Positions 43,176 through 55,973 of a stretch of 64,000 nt of DNA are shown piece after piece. Position numbers and translations under genes: made by a program. The notes beneath the pieces are model-generated. The model saw nothing but the letters and a program-made list of their open reading frames with translations, was not told the DNA's origin and did not search any database. Source of the DNA: Collybia mongolica (taxonomy: Eukaryota > Basidiomycota > Agaricomycetes > Agaricales > Clitocybaceae); assembly GCA_013420905.1 (NCBI GenBank), contig JAAXNY010000005.1:1798001-1862000 (forward strand), written 5' to 3'. The first letter of the stretch is position 1, and every line of letters starts with the position of its first letter.

Positions 43176-44354
43176 TTACGATACACCACGGTAGGTCGCC
43201 ATCTGGGACCTGAGACGAGTGACCTGGCCGGCGGTGAACTGGTTCATGCAGGCATCGTCGCTGTAGTCCATGAAGTTGTCTGTATGGTTTGTAATCAACA
43301 AAAAGTAAACTTGCGACGCAAATATGAATATACGTACGGATGGGATCGGCACCTCCACCAGAGCAAGTGTCACGACCGGTCGGGCAGCCGAAAGCGGGTG
43401 AGGCCTCAGGAGGGGTATCCGAGACAGAGTCTCCTGAGGCGGCGCATCCACCTTGGAAGGTGTGGAACAAACCAACCCAGTGACCAGCTTCGTGAGTGAG
43501 AGTCTGTAAACGGAACCTAAGAACTATATCACTGAAGATCGGGATGGATGTCACTTACTTGACCCAAGTTGTAGGGGGCTGCGGTGCCTCCGGGAACGGA
43601 AGAGTAGAGCATGACGACACCATCGTCGGTGGGATTGTGGGAGTAGCTGGAGGGGAAGGTCGAATAACCAAGAAGGCCTGCTCCGGATCCGGATACGAAG
43701 CTGTGGAAATCATACTATAAGCCACAAAAACCCAGTTAAATAACATACAACGCACCCAACAGTGTAGACGTTGAGATCAGCGGCACCGCCGGTTCGGAGG
43801 GCCTGCTTCATTGCGGTCTGCTGCGAGGTAGAGGGTGCAGCATTGTTGAACCAATCAGTATTGATTGTGCGAGTGGTGCTTGCAAGAACCCAGCTGAAGC
43901 CGGAGCCAGCATAGGCATTGTTCAGGACGGAAATCTGAGCAGCGAGCTGTGAGTCTCTATATCGGCCGGAAACAGCTATTAGCTCAAGCTGTGGCAAATT
44001 CCTGATAGTACTTACGGGACGTTGCCTCCTGACAATGTTGTGTCCTTGCTAATAACGTGGAAATGAACCTGAATAATAGGAACACTGAGCACAGTGAGAA
44101 AAAGTGCTATAAAAGTGAATGTACGTTTAGGACAGCATTTGTGGTGATGTCGCCGGGGGTGACTTTGTTCTCCTGGAAATGTTTTTCAGTCCTGATGACA
44201 TCCTCATCGCTGATGAAGGTTCCACAAGTCCTAGTATACATGGTGAACATCGTGCAATAGAGCGCCGAACTGGTAGTCCATACCTGCGGGTAGGAGGACT
44301 GCCGAACACTGCGCTAACACCAAGGAGAACAGAGAGAGCAATAGAGGCAAACAT
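43176..44354 (-). CDS. Secreted M43 zinc metalloprotease (copy 2)
   Basis: Same exon plan as copy 1; ATG 44354, stop 43176-43178, about 285 aa. The signal peptide is [18 protein letters not shown]. Then [50 protein letters not shown], catalytic [44 protein letters not shown] and the Met-turn [11 protein letters not shown]. All zinc ligands and the Met are present, so the copy looks functional. Conservation to copy 1 is high in the catalytic half and lower in the signal and propeptide, as expected for an older duplication. TATAAAG is ~60 bp upstream. An in-frame upstream ATG at 44420 was not chosen because the signal peptide begins at 44354. Confidence 0.93.
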
Positions 44355-44410
44355 TGTACGACTCAAGTTGAGGTTCGAGAGGTGAGATTTCAAAGTAAGA
44401 GCCTTCTCGC

Positions 44411-44417
44411 CTTTATA
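44411..44417 (-). promoter_or_regulatory. TATA box of metalloprotease copy 2
   Basis: Reads TATAAAG on the minus strand ~60 bp upstream of the ATG at 44354, mirroring the arrangement of copy 1. Confidence 0.5.
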
Positions 44418-45039
44418 CAAAAGAACGGTTGGGTAACTGAATCAGCGTGCGCGAGTGAAGAAGGGTCCCATATGGATTAGATCTGGACACCGCAGGGAAT
44501 GAGACAGAAATGATGAGGCAGAACACAGAAGTAATACACCGCGTGCCAGCGTTCCGCATGATATACAAGTTGCCAGATTATTCAACGGCTATTTCTGGAA
44601 TGACTGGCAGCGCCTGAGATCGTATCGTTCCGGAAAAAGCTGAGCGAAGCAACACGCGGATTGCGAGATTCCAGTTGATTCTCCTGTGTTCTGAAAAATA
44701 CGAAGAGGGTTATTTAACTGCAGACCCTGTATATAGATGTATACTTTTTGTCCTTTGCAAGTTCGCTGTTGAAGACCACAGATGGGACAAGGGCAGGTGG
44801 TGCGTGCCAGGGGGGGTGGAGTCGCCATACAACTATCAGCTAAAAATAGAATGTAATAATCAAAGAATCCAAGCTGTCTGTATCTGTATTGTCTCGTGTA
44901 TGTAGATTGTCGTAGGCGAACGATGGACTAGGCCTAGCTGGTAACTCACTTGAGACCACATGGTTCCCATTATGATTATCATAATGATGTTATAAGGGCT
45001 TCCCTTGTGGTTATTCTTCGAAGCACGGTAACATGATGT

Positions 45040-45471
45040 TCATACGGAAACGGATATTGAATTCCTAGCATAAGCGGCGTACCAGGTGGTATCACAAGGT
45101 TGTCTCGGATCCTCTACAACGCGTGATGGGCGTTGGGGCCTAAGGTACGTCGACATCCGCTTGATACGATATTTCCATTGTGGAGGAAGGGGTTCGGTGA
45201 ATTCGTTCAGGTAAGCACGAGGTTCCTTAAGCACAGGACACCCATATGTTGCGTATCCAATGCTAGCGCTAACCCGGTTCCGCCATAGGTCCGTGTTCCG
45301 CCAGTACACTCGGAACTCGAGACTGCAAGGAAATAACGCCAACGGTTTGGCTTTGACGATGACAGATCGTAGCTGTGACATTGCCCCTGTGATCATCGAT
45401 AACAAAAAAAGTCTTGAAAGGAAAGGCCATAACAACATAGTGGAGTGGGATATGAAACAACGGCACCACAT
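45040..45471 (-). CDS. Doubtful frame, possible exon of an unrecognised gene
   Basis: 143 codons open on the minus strand. The second half (WRNRVSASIGYATYGC, RAYLNEFTEPLPPQWKYRIKRM, DTTWYAAYARN) has the residue mix of a real globular protein, and a good acceptor (ccttgcag) sits before it at ~45322, so the true exon may begin there. I could not connect it to an upstream exon or name a family. It may also be a gene fragment. Confidence 0.25.
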   Translation of the reverse strand: MWCRCFISHSTMLLWPFLSRLFLLSMITGAMSQLRSVIVKAKPLALFPCSLEFRVYWRNTDLWRNRVSASIGYATYGCPVLKEPRAYLNEFTEPLPPQWKYRIKRMSTYLRPQRPSRVVEDPRQPCDTTWYAAYARNSISVSV

Positions 45472-45896
45472 GGTACCACCTGGCTGAGTTCAAATAAACA
45501 TCTACTCATCCTACCTACCACTAGTAGTGTATTCATATTCAATCCATCAGACCGTGTACGAACATTATTTGACAGTGGCACGCGCATTTTGAACTCACTT
45601 TGTCGTATCTCACCCAATACTTGATGCGAGCAAACCAAAATTTTCCAGGGGGATGAAAAATTTGAACTGATCCCAAGCTTCAAGTTTGCACCTGTGGGTC
45701 AACAATGACTGTAAGTAGCGCTGTTCGGGATGAGTAACTTGGATATTCATGACCAGACTCTGTTCTCATTTACATAAATGCAGGTGACGACGTCAATCAA
45801 TTAATTTATTTGATAATAACCTTTAAAGTCGTGGCTCTTACTTTCACCCAACTTTCACCTTAGTGACCTTGAATTCTGGGTCAAGCAATCCCACCT

Positions 45897-46486
45897 ATGG
45901 CTCAAGTTGGCGTAGGCGTATTTATCCTCGATCAAGCTGGCAGATTCATTTTGGGGAAAAGGAAAGGCAGTCACGGCGAGGGTGAGATCCTATAATGTGA
46001 CCTTGGTTTGTCGAATTGAATCATACCTTCAAACCACTTAGGTACATGGGCCCTTCCGGGTGGTCACTTAGACTTTGGCGAGACCTTTGAGGCATGCGCT
46101 GCCCGCGAAGTGCTTGAAGAAACGGGACTTCAGGTTGCTGATTTCCGGTTTCTGACGGCGACAAATAATGTTATGCAAAGGGAAGGGAAGCACTATGTGA
46201 CCATCTTTCTTGGATGCAAAATCAGTGGAGAGCGAACACAACCCGAGGTAGACAACGGTCATCACTTGCTGCAGATCTTATACAATTGATTTCCCTATCG
46301 CAATAGCTACTGGAGCCAGAAAAATGCGAAGAATGGGAATGGGTGTCGTGGATCGATATGAAACACTGGGCAGAGATGCAACTCACAGGCATTGGCAATC
46401 CGGAGCGTATAATATTTTCGCCTCTAGTAGATCTACTCTCCCAGCGACACATGTTCAGCCCGATATTAGACACACAAGTAACCTAG
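45897..46486 (+). CDS. Nudix hydrolase, NUDT15/MTH2-like
   Basis: Three exons, about 155 aa, ATG 45897 (MAQVGVGVFIL), stop 46484-46486. The Nudix box is GGHLDFGETFEACAAREVLEETGL (split here as GGHLDFGETFEACAAREV and LEETGL): GX5EX7REVLEETGL. Upstream LGKRKGSHGEGTWALPGG and downstream HYVTIFLGC and LEPEKCEEWEWVSW match NUDT15 closely. Such enzymes hydrolyse oxidised or modified nucleoside triphosphates to monophosphates. Introns of ~60 nt keep phase. Confidence 0.9.
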
Positions 46487-46836
46487 CGGTTTGCACACGA
46501 CCATCCTGTATTGATGTCGGAGCCTGGTCCACGAACTAGTTAAGATCCATGAAATTGTCAACCGGGGTCAGCGCCAGACCCGGCCACAACGAATGATTTT
46601 ACCAAAATTCTGTTACCTCGAGAAGCTGGCATGATTGTGCAGCTTGCCGGTCACGTGGTGTGCGAGTGTCCGCCGGGTCATTTCACGTGTAATAGTTTCT
46701 CTGCTTCAACCTCGCTAATTACTTGAAGTGCCAATTTCTATTATATTTCCGGCATATACTGGTGGACTGGCCTTTCGCGCTATTGAAACCAACAGGATAG
46801 CGACATTCAAGCCCAAGCTCACGGGCGAGCTATAAA
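46487..46836. promoter_or_regulatory. Promoter of acyl-CoA-binding gene with two CACGTG sites
   Basis: 350 bp without a gene. CACGTG occurs at 46652-46657 and 46684-46689, within 190 bp of the downstream ATG. Confidence 0.45.
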
Positions 46837-48469
46837 ATGGCTTCACAAGAACTTATCGATGCACAATTTGATCGTGCGGTGGAGATAGTACAAAGCTTGC
46901 CAAAAACTGGACCTATACAGACCGACTATGAAGAGAAATTGACTATGTACAGGTAATTGGCTTGATATGCGCATTTCTAATGTATCCTAATGCTTTACTT
47001 TTACACCAGTTTGTATAAGCAAGGTGCCCCTTGACTTGAAGGTTCCATTGTCAAGAAGTTTAATGGTCTGAAACCTACTTATAGCTACCGTTGGGAATGT
47101 CAAGTCACCGAGGCCTGGGATTTGGGACATGCTTGGGCGAGCAAAGTGGTATGTTACCAACCGCGCAAATACCCAAAGATTCTAACTGAGCGAAATACAG
47201 GGACGCTTGGGCGAAACATCGGGAATTAGACTCGTATGAAGCCAAATGGTTATATGTGGAGGCCCTTTTGAAGGTGAAGGCATAGATATTCTGACTAGGT
47301 TCCTTACCTCAGTTTGATTTAGGTTTTGCGGAAATACTCAGACAAGACAATAGCAATGACACTTGTGCAAGAACTGGAATCATATGGGGGAGACCCTTCG
47401 AACATCATCATGAGCCGTAAATATCACGCATCTAATGCACAGTCCCACCATAAATAACCGTTATTGGACAGGCACACTCTCGGGCTCAGCAAGCTCTGAA
47501 TCATCAGGTTCTACGGTTTCTGATGACAATAACTCCCCCCATTATCAGAACGTTCCTGGGGCCTCTCCAGAACGAGACAACAATATGGAAGCGCATGACT
47601 CGACATCCGACGAAGAAGATATTGAAGACGAAGCTCGTGAACTTCCAGCTGTACCAGTTGAGCAGACAACATCACAACCAAACCGCCCACAATCTTCCTT
47701 GTCGTCCCACCGTTATCGGACCCCTATGACTGGGTCTCTTGCGATGTCTCCACCGCCAACACACAACGTTCCTGCTATACAACCACTGCCCATCTTTGAG
47801 ACTCCCTCTGCTTTCGCAGATCCTTCCACCGCATCATCTCCATCGTACCCAGCGACTGGTTCATACGTTGGCCAATTCTCAGAGTCCTCGCGTGCAGAAA
47901 TGGCCACCCCTACTCACTTATACCCCGCTCACCCACACTACCGCGGCCCACACCAGCCACTGCCCACACAATATGGACCACTTAGGCCAGCATCTAGGCC
48001 AACCTTAGAACGGGCAGTTGAGAATGTGCAAGTGCATCTTGCAGCACTAACGGAACGGCTGGAGTCCCTTGAAACTCTCACAACACTGTCAAGGTCACAT
48101 GTGTCCTTGACGCCCGGAATGAGCTCCCCTGGACGCCGTGGCAGTCCAAACAGTAGGGGAAGTCCGCAGTGGGACCTTGACGACCTCGGGATGTGGTCTA
48201 TCGTCTTAAATCCTTTGTCACGTGGTCTTGATTCTTTGCGCGATTTAGCTACGTTCTTTGCGCGCAACGAAAACAGGTCGCCAATGTCTATAATACTACG
48301 GCGGCTCTGCCTAGATGTCTCGTTCTTGCTTTGTGTCATCGGGGTCATCAGCGCATTGTGGAGAAAGAGTGGTGTCCGGAGACGGGAAGTCCGTGCAGCG
48401 TTGGTCGTGCTATGGAGAGCAATTCTGGGTACAAAGCCAGAAAGATCGCTAGTCGATCGTGGGGTTTAG
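46837..48469 (+). CDS. Acyl-CoA-binding protein with C-terminal membrane anchor (ACBD5/Atg37-like)
   Basis: Six exons, about 450 aa, ATG 46837. Residues ~1-100 are an ACB domain: AQFDRAVEIVQSLPKTGPIQT, YSLYKQATVGNVKSPRPGIWD, RAKWDAWAKHRELDSYEAKWLYVEALL (acyl-CoA pocket Tyr/Lys/Trp). A Ser/Pro/Thr-rich acidic linker follows, then a coiled-coil (RAVENVQVHLAALTERLESLE), and a single hydrophobic segment LCLDVSFLLCVIGVISALW near the end. That layout matches ACBD5 and yeast Atg37, tail-anchored peroxisome proteins in lipid transfer and pexophagy. Part of the YKQ motif is on a 14-nt exon (47010-47023). Converges with the formaldehyde dehydrogenase gene. Confidence 0.88.
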
Positions 48470-48659
48470 AGCATATCGACATACCAGAGGAAGGAATTTG
48501 TTGGATGTACATACCCCCTGGCGCATGACAGCGGCGTCTCGCAAGCGACCTAATTTAAGGTACATACAGGACTACAAGCACGTTTCATTCTCTCCATATA
48601 CATGTACACAACAAATTTATCTCTTGCTTGAAGTTGGATTGAATCCGGTGCTAATGTCA

Positions 48660-50551
<1,892 letters not shown>

Positions 50552-50740
50552 TCATGATCCGTTTGAATTGTTTTCCCGATGACGCATATGCATGTGAAGA
50601 ATCTGTAATCACTCTTGTCTTGGAATACTCAAACAGCCTGATTTTTAAACTTGCCCACGAACAAGCGCTGGTCAGACTTGTTCTCTCCCAGGCTTTGTCT
50701 TTCGGAGATCTAATCAACGAGCCCCTATCTCCTAACCATC

Positions 50741-51406
50741 ATGTCGTTTACTAACGTGTATTACAAGCGAGTGAGTAGTTGGCTTCGAAATCTGACTCAA
50801 TACATGTTTACGGAGACATGAAGGCAGACGGCCGGGACAGAGAAAGCTTGCTATGTGTGTTATAAGCCCACAACTACCGTCCTAGCCACCATCAACACCG
50901 TCGATTTCCTGTACACATGTCCTGGACATCTTGAAGATCGTGGGTTTGCAACCAAGCTTGATAGTGTTGATGGCACGGGTGGTGCACAGAAGATGGAATT
51001 GAATGATGAGGAAATAGCTAGGGTTAAGGAAGAGTGGGAACAGAAACGAAGAGCGAAGCTTGAGAAGGAAACGGAGAAGGCAAAGAGGGAGAAGGAGAAG
51101 GTGGAGAAGAAAGAGGGAGATTCAAAGGATGAGGGTAAGGAGGCTAAAAGAGATGAATCCAAGTCTCCCAAGACACCCCGACCAACCTCAACGCCCCCAC
51201 CACCAACTCCGACTCATGAAAGATATGCTCTTCACCGGGATTACTTTGCGAGTGAGTGTTAGGTGTCTTGTGTGCCAATTTGTGTTAACTGATTGTGCTC
51301 AGTGCGGCAAGGCGAACATCGGAAACGTCGACAGGTGGCTCAGGCAAAGGAGCTCGCTCCCCGATTACCAGGGGCCCCCAGCGGCATCGTCCAGGATAAA
51401 TTCTAG
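50741..51406 (+). CDS. VFA1: VPS4-associated protein VFA1
   Basis: Three exons, about 185 aa; ATG 50741, stop 51404-51406. MSFTNVYYKR and the zinc-ribbon-like CYVCYKPTTTVLATINTVDFLYTCPGHLEDRGF are the family signature (two CxxC/CPGH-type pairs). A long Lys/Glu helix and a Pro-rich tail follow, ending RQGEHRKRRQVAQAKELAPRLP. Yeast Vfa1 binds Vps4 and stimulates its ATPase in the ESCRT-III cycle. The short first exon ends at YKR before a gtgagt intron. The gene starts 243 bp from the formaldehyde dehydrogenase start in divergent order. Confidence 0.88.
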
Positions 51407-51792
51407 GTGCTATGGGGACATTCAAATAGATACTAATTTACATTGGGTTTCTCGTTGGTTTTATTGCTAAGTACCAGTGTAGTATCAGTTTTGCGGAATT
51501 TCTAGCGGAGTTGTAACACGACCACTGCCAGTCTCCCCTAAGCATTTTTACTCACAAACCAGGACAAGTCCAGCAGGACTTGAATCGGCCTCGAATTTAC
51601 CCTTACTCTATTCTTCTCTACTTATAACACTCTAGAGGACCAACTGCAGTGGTAAGTGTCCGAATAGCAGCCGGGGACTCCTGTGCTTTTTTATCAGTGA
51701 GCTTTCAAAGACATCCGTGAAAAAAACATATCTAACGACGGAATCCGTTATAGATCTATGCTCACCGACGTCTCTACGCGTTGTAATACAAA
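51407..51792. other. Intergenic, no gene seen
   Basis: 386 bp between VFA1 and the Q/P/RGG-rich gene; both run on the plus strand. Only short frames; presumably the promoter of the next gene. Confidence 0.6.
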
Positions 51793-54700
51793 ATGAATAA
51801 AAATCCGTTCCTTCCTCAGCCCAGCTACACCCCTCAACAACCCCCTTTACCCCCAGGGCCGCCACCTCCTCAACCGACGCAGCCGGATTATTCTGCATAT
51901 TGGGCAGCAGCAGCCGCCGCGCATCAGCAGCAGCCTCATGTTCAACCTCCCGCTGTTGGCCAGTATAATCCACAATGGAGTGCCCCGCAACCTCAACCCC
52001 CTCGCCCACCCGCTGAGCAAAGCGCTCTTTACGCCAATTATGGTTATGGTAATCAACAAAATAGTCACTGGCAGCGCCAACAACAACAACAGCAGCTCCA
52101 TCTCCAGCAACAACAGTACCATGCTGCGGCGCCTCCAGTAACCCAACCTCCCCCCCAACCTCCTGCACAGCCAGGTTATAACCCATATCAACCAACTGCG
52201 GGTTATCCGCAACAGTATGTCCCCCAAGGGATGCCTGCCGCTCCTCAGCAGATAAATCAAACTATCTATCCCCACCCACAGCCCCAACAGCAGCAACAAT
52301 TTTTCCCGCAGCACATACCGCCTCAGCAACAACAGCAGCAACCTCAGCAACCACGTCACCACATCCACCATACCCCTCCTCAACATATGCCCCCGGCAAA
52401 ACGTCAGCGTTTTGATGGTCCTAACCCAACTCGACATGGTCCGAATCAACATCATGCGCCGCCCCCGCCACAACCACAATTCCAGGCGCCTCCTCCGCCA
52501 GCGCAGAATATGGTGCCTTTCACAGGGCCAGGACGTGGTGGGCCGCCTGCGATGAATCATATGCCAATGGGCGGCGGGAGGGGAGGACCAGGGGGCAGAG
52601 GTGGGCCGATTACTGGAGGGCGTGGTGGAAGGGGCGCACCTATGATTGGAACGAGGGGTGGAATTTCGGGACGAGGTCGGGGAGGTGGTAGTGGATACAT
52701 TGGTGGAGGGGGTGGTGGGCGGGGTGGAGGAGGTTCGAGTAATTCATTGAGAGGGCATGGTTCACGGGGTAATTTTGGAAATAAAGATTATCAAAATCGA
52801 AGAGGAGGATCTTTCACAGGTGGTGGCGGGAATTATCCACATCAAGGACCCTCATTTCGAAATCGTACCGGCCAGGGTTCGAATCGCGGTGGACGACATG
52901 ATGGTGGAGGAACGTCATTCTCTTCCAGGGATGGTCAATCGTCGTCTAATTTTACCAGTGTTGGTAAGAAAGATGAGAACAGGAGGACACTTACAGACTT
53001 TAAGATCGTGGGCTTGGAGATTGATGAACTTTCGTGGACATGGGGTACTCTCCCAAAAATGCATATTAAGCTTGAAGTCAAAGACGAGGAAGTCGAAACC
53101 TTGAACCACATTGTGGAGCCCTCTCTGGCGACTATTAATGAAGAACCTATCAAAGAGGAAGCGATGGATGAAGACACATTGAAACCAAACGTAGAGGAGG
53201 GAATGCCAGCACAACCTGAGGCTGTTGACGGGCCTGAGATTGTTATTCCAGATTCTACTGGCCCGGTTATTGAGCCCACCGATATTGTCCCAGACGTTCC
53301 ACAGGCATCGATTGTTCTGCATACAGCCCCCGAAGTGAATGCCCACACCCCTCCTCCCTCGCGGATTAGGATCTATTTCCATACTCCCGTCACTGCTGAT
53401 GACTCCCGTCCGATTCCCCACAATGCTCCTCCAGCTTTCACTTTTGGGGCCACACCGTCAGATTCCAGAAAAGGGAAGCGAAAGAAGCTGGAGGACGATG
53501 ATGGCGATTTGGAAGAGGGAAGGGCACGGCCTCCTCCGCCTCAGGGAAGCGGAATGAGTGATGATCGTTCCAGCGTTGCTGCGAGTGTGGCACCAAGTAT
53601 CGCGGAAACAGCGAGTGAAGCTGATTGGCTGATGGCTGCTATAACAGAAGGGGAAGAAGAGGCCGAGGCTGAAGGCGAGCTAACACATGTTCCTGACCGA
53701 GATGATGACGAGGACGGTGATCAACTACGTGTGAGCCAGATCGTCGAAGCACACGACAACGACAGCAATGCTGACGCTGACGGAGATGCTGACAATGCTA
53801 CCGTTACCGATGGTGAGCCTCTCTTGCATTCTAAGTGATACTACTCTGGTGTGGATGACCTCCCTATTGACCCCCCTGTGGGGCAAGGGGACCGCCTTTG
53901 TGCGCACACTGCTAACTTTTCATTCTCTCAAGGCAATCGTGTTGATGATGTTGATGTGGATATGTGGGCAGCGGATAGCGTTGTTCATGGACATGAGGCT
54001 GAAAAAATAAACGGTGGAGCTCCTCTGGAAAATGGGGCCGCACCTGCTGCCGATGGTGTCGATATATCTTCGCCGGATGTTACTCCTGCAGACACGGCCG
54101 CTGTGGAAGCACCCGCTGCAGGAAATGCTGACGCTGATCCTGCTCCTGCCATCGTTGTCCAACTTGACGGAGTCACGCTGACTCCTGATAACGATGTGCC
54201 TGTCGTCTCTGAATCCGCTGTTCCTGCTTCTGCCCCGCTTGAACCTTCCGTTTCTGATTCCATTGCTTCGTCGCAAAATGATTCTTCTGTGTCCGTATCT
54301 GATACTATTCATACTTTGTCTTTCGTTCCTCACACTCAATTCTTTCACACAGTGAAGAACACTCTGCTGATCATATTGGGTTGCCTGATGTGCAGATTCC
54401 ACTTTCACCGCCTCGCGCTGTGGGCATTGTCAAGACTTTGCAAGCAGCCTCCGCCGAACCTACCCTCCTCGAATTGGATGTTCCTACAGCGCCTTCGTCA
54501 CAAGACGACAACGCTACAATTGTCAACGGACAACACAATGATGATCAGGCCACTCAGGAAACTCAAGTTAGTGACACAGAAGCCACACAGATTGACCATC
54601 TTCCAGAACCTCCGGCCTCACCTCCTTTGTCCAATACCCTTTTGTCAACGGCATCGACATCAACATTTGGAGATTCTCCGACTACCACAGCTAAATCAGA

Positions 54701-55717
54701 AGCGAAGACTGGGCGAACGCCCTCTGCAAACCGATTATCAATATCCTATGCCGGCGGTAATCGTCGCCTGGTTATAGATGCAGAAATAGTTGAAACTCTC
54801 AAACTCTTCCGTCAGGAAGGCCGCATTGAGGTTGTGCTGACCGTTAACAAAGAGGGAGAAGATGGCCTAAAAGGCATATTGGTAAGTACTGACGTTAGAT
54901 AATATCTATTGCTACCACTGACTTTGATTTTGTAGCTCGAGGGCCTGTCTGACCTCACGAAGTCATATCTACCCCTTCAGATCATATGCGACGAGACAGA
55001 ATCGGATTCTACTTTACCTCCTTTCTCAAAAGTACCAATACCTTCTTCATTAACTCTACGGGTCTACCTCGATACCGAAAGGCCGCTATCAGAGCCTAAG
55101 TGGGCTAAGTCTGGTGATATTCAAGAATGGCTGAAGACTATGTTTGGCCGAATGTTCTGGGTAGCTGGAGAGGCCGCCGAGGGATGGGAGAAGAAAATCT
55201 ATGTTGTTGATCCTGATCCGGTGAGACTTCATGACTCGATTTTTACCATGTGTCTGATGATTGTCCCCTGCAGCCCCCGACAATATGGACGGTGCTTGAT
55301 GGATGGGCAACCAATTCACCGGCTGGGGCCCCGAATGAACGTCAGCGGTTCCTGAAGACGCATATGACCGAGACAGACAATATTTTGGAGATTCTCTTGC
55401 GACTCGTTCGTGGTGAACGGGCGACGGCTTCGTATCAATCTACACCTGCTATTTCTGCGCCCAGCGTCTCTGGGCCTTTACTTTCAGCATTATCACAAGG
55501 CTCAGCGCATGGTTCCCAACAAACCCATGTTTCACTCGCAGTTCTTGCTTTGTTCCGTATGTCTGTTGAATATGCAAAAAAAGTATTGGGTGATAAGGGG
55601 AAAGGTGAGGTTGAGGAACGAGTGGGTGAGATTATCAGGTGCCTTCCTTCACATCTTGTGTACAAGAGCTTGGATGGTATATTCAAGGAGTGGAAAGTAG
55701 AGAAGAAGGGGCGGTAA
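51793..55717 (+). CDS. Large Gln/Pro/RGG-rich protein of unknown function
   Basis: Four or five introns, about 1,180 aa; ATG 51793, stop 55717. Residues 1-215 are Pro/Gln-rich with polyQ runs. Residues ~245-370 are RGG/Gly-rich (GGRGG, RGRGG repeats). A conserved-looking block FKIVGLEIDELSWTWGTLPK follows, then long acidic Ala/Asp/Glu/Pro linkers. The C-terminal ~330 residues look folded: ANRLSISYAGGNRRLVIDAEIVETLKLF, RIEVVLTVNK, DIQEWLKTMFGRMFWVAGEAA, PTIWTVLDGW, THVSLAVLALFRMSVEYAKK. RGG plus polyQ suggests RNA binding and condensate formation (inference). I do not recognise the family. The ~120-nt intron at ~53810-53933 is the longest of the gene. Confidence 0.8.
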
Positions 55718-55973
55718 TGATGCATCTCTACCATGTAGTCGACATGATTTTTTTTCATTGTTATCTTCTTTCCAAGAATGTTTTTCTTGTCGGAGTTTGC
55801 GAGGGAAAACTAATGACACCGACATGGTACCGTACTTGGAGATGTCCTTGATTTGGGGTTAGGGTTTCGCCTCGGCGATAAAGTAAAAGTCACGAGAGCA
55901 TCGGTAAGGCCGACCTGCACGACGCGTCACCTAAAGAGCTTCATCCCAACGCTTCTTTGATTCTTGCTTAGCC

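Larger units (their letters stand above)
44355..45896. other. Mostly non-genic stretch with one doubtful frame
   Basis: 1.5 kb between protease copy 2 and the Nudix gene. The left part holds the protease promoter. The only frame of note is minus 45040-45471, listed separately. The rest is AT-rich with short frames and no motifs. Confidence 0.5.

Noticed and set aside
44420..44420. Upstream in-frame ATG for metalloprotease copy 2
   Set aside because: It lies at or before the TATA box and would hide the signal peptide; the ATG at 44354 gives a clean secretion signal.
46831..46837. TATAAAA directly touching the start codon of the acyl-CoA-binding gene
   Set aside because: A working TATA box must lie upstream of the transcription start, but homology shows the ATG at 46837 is coding, so the match is likely chance.
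51847..52560. Long antisense frame opposite the Q/P-rich gene
   Set aside because: It is the mirror of CAG/CCN-rich codons; its product is an Arg/Leu/Trp-rich string without domain character.
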